NCBI GenBank assembly: GCA_031268405.1
Contig: JAIRXF010000015.1
Location: 32,408-96,407, forward strand
Reading direction: 5' to 3'
From: Oscillospiraceae bacterium
Lineage (GTDB): Bacteria > Bacillota > Clostridia > Oscillospirales > Acutalibacteraceae
DNA length: 64,000 nt
The notes beneath the pieces are model-generated. The model was not told where the DNA came from and searched no databases. It saw only the letters and a program-made list of their open reading frames with translations. Made by a program: the position numbers and the translations under genes. Numbering within the stretch: position 1 is the first letter of the stretch; each line of letters begins with the position of its first letter. Positions 62,772-64,000 of the stretch are shown in pieces.

Positions 62772-64000
62772 TTATGTTTGGATTCTTTGTGCAATTTCGT
62801 TGAGCTTTAGATAAAAATTCCAGGCAGTTGGTCTTTGCTGCGGAGTTTTACTAAGTGCTTGCGATATAAGATTTTCGAGATCATTCTGGATTTGATCGTT
62901 GATACTGAGTGCATATAATTTTCGACGCAAATGAATCATACTAGGGTCAGAACTAAGGACATTTTGTGAGAATTCAAGATAGTCGTTTCCAAATGGTTTG
63001 TTTCCGTCTCCCAATACCTCTGAAACAACCAAGCCAAGCGCCCAAACGTCTGTTCCATAGCTGTACGACTCACGTTTGAGTATTTCTGGCGCCGCGTAGT
63101 AAGGTGTTCCTACTTGAGTGTCTGCCAATCCATTGCTATCGAGAATTCTTGAGATGCCAAAATCAATAAGCGAGAGATGTTTTTTGGTTTCTTCGTATAT
63201 AATGTTTTGCGGTTTTATGTCTCTGTGTATTAATCCTTTTGAATGCAAACAAGCAACGTCATAAGCCATGTTGGCCAAAAGATACAACGTGTTTTTTAAG
63301 TCCGATTTGTTTCGGAGCATTAATGGACTCTCGAGTTGGGGTGTTTGAGCTTTTGCCTCGTTAATCCATTTTTCAAGATCCATGCCGTTAATTTTTTCCA
63401 TCACTATATAATAGGAATCTCCATAAGTAAAATCATCATAAAACCCCGGAAGACTCTCTTTATGGCCCAGATTGCGTTCTCTAGCGATTTCTCCTACCTT
63501 TCGAAGCATTTTAGATTCTTTTTTCAACGGGTCTAATATTTCTTGTTCGTTATGAAACTGTATTCTTTTTAAACACACTATACGACCACAATTATCTTTT
63601 GCATCATAACACTCGCCAAAACTTCCCTTCCCCAGTTCTTTTATGGTGGTGTACTGTGTTCCATTGGGACCGTAGACAGTTTTCGTGACTTGAGGAGGAG
63701 CCACAAACGGACCACACGTTGCTTGGAACTGCTGCTGCGCCACTGGGAAATCTTGCGCTTGTTGACGTATCGTTGGATGTAAAGAGTCCTTACAAAATTC
63801 ATGTGAGTACACACCATCCGTCACGAAACGAGCAAAACCACTCGTATCGTATTTTTGACTAATTTGATTCCAAATTGCACTAGGATTACGGTATATCCAT
63901 TCAAGATTCCCGGCAGTAGGCACAGAATACATCCCTGGTATTTCAATCCAATGTCTTTCTTTCTGGTGATCTTCAATATATATTTCTGTTTTCCATTGAT
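62772..64000 (-). CDS. Eukaryotic-type Ser/Thr protein kinase, 5' end outside window
   Basis: The Hanks-type kinase domain is complete: glycine loop LGKGSFGECYDA, Lys in IVCLKRI, HRDIKPQN catalytic loop, DFGISR, activation-loop end GTPYYAAPE and DVWALG. It is preceded by at least 100 residues with a Trp- and Gln-rich composition. An ATG exists at 63930-63932, but the frame stays open to the window edge (EIYIEDHQKERHWIEIPG upstream of that Met), so the gene is probably cut. Unlike PrkC-type bacterial kinases it has no membrane segment or PASTA domains after the kinase. A regulatory role in the cell or a role as an exported effector are both open. Confidence 0.85.
   Translation of the reverse strand, partial: QWKTEIYIEDHQKERHWIEIPGMYSVPTAGNLEWIYRNPSAIWNQISQKYDTSGFARFVTDGVYSHEFCKDSLHPTIRQQAQDFPVAQQQFQATCGPFVAPPQVTKTVYGPNGTQYTTIKELGKGSFGECYDAKDNCGRIVCLKRIQFHNEQEILDPLKKESKMLRKVGEIARERNLGHKESLPGFYDDFTYGDSYYIVMEKINGMDLEKWINEAKAQTPQLESPLMLRNKSDLKNTLYLLANMAYDVACLHSKGLIHRDIKPQNIIYEETKKHLSLIDFGISRILDSNGLADTQVGTPYYAAPEILKRESYSYGTDVWALGLVVSEVLGDGNKPFGNDYLEFSQNVLSSDPSMIHLRRKLYALSINDQIQNDLENLISQALSKTPQQRPTAWNFYLKLNEIAQRIQT

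Overview
The window is AT-rich DNA with Firmicutes-type gene signals: strong GGAGG ribosome binding sites, many GTG and TTG starts, and TTGACA/TATAAT-type promoters. The gene set (spoVT, a SpoIIE/RsbU-type phosphatase, DUF4830, DUF421 next to DUF4363, tandem degV, the nusA-rnpM-ylxQ-infB block, anaerobic nrdDG, adhE) points to an anaerobic clostridium, most likely Oscillospiraceae-like. Decayed genes, orphan genes, missing operon partners (rimP, rbfA, the transketolase C-terminal subunit) and several exported proteins with no housekeeping look fit a host-associated lineage undergoing reduction. Gut-protist endosymbionts of this family are a possible match, but that is inference.

Layout. 0-2 kb: relics of a MATE-like transporter, an Sfp-type phosphopantetheinyl transferase and a large serine recombinase, just beyond the 3' end of ssrA (tmRNA). 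2-4 kb: ssrA, smpB and spoVT, all on the minus strand. 4.7-9.8 kb: a DUF4830 protein and nusA-rnpM-ylxQ-infB. 10.8-19.1 kb: the most unusual part. It holds two secreted coiled-coil proteins built from 14-residue tandem repeats, then a 1622-residue protein with a signal peptide, duplicated SH3-like modules, a SecA-type motor and a C-terminal glycine-rich membrane-like segment. 19.2-26.3 kb: a sensor phosphatase, dnaE (preceded by a decayed duplicate of its own 5' end) and pfkA. 26.7-31.4 kb: two membrane-anchored GT8 glycosyltransferases and a peptide-binding lipoprotein. 31.5-36.5 kb: a calcium-type P-ATPase and an ABC exporter. 37-43.5 kb: tRNA-Thr, pnp, rpsO and an adhE whose alcohol dehydrogenase half has lost its iron ligands. 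44-49.7 kb: acpP, proS, nrdD-nrdG and a secreted paralogue of the SH3-like module. 50-64 kb: DUF421/DUF4363, rimM-trmD, a second peptide-binding lipoprotein, two degV genes, an NfeD-like gene, an orphan transketolase N-subunit, an rluA-family synthase, pth, relA/spoT, and a eukaryotic-type Ser/Thr kinase cut by the window end.

How it fits together: the intact housekeeping genes cover translation, ppGpp signalling, replication, glycolysis, mixed-acid fermentation to acetaldehyde and anaerobic dNTP synthesis. The accessory layer is mostly proteins predicted to leave the cytoplasm. The strongest candidate for an undescribed system is the 10.8-19.1 kb cluster and its distant paralogue at 48.75-49.7 kb.
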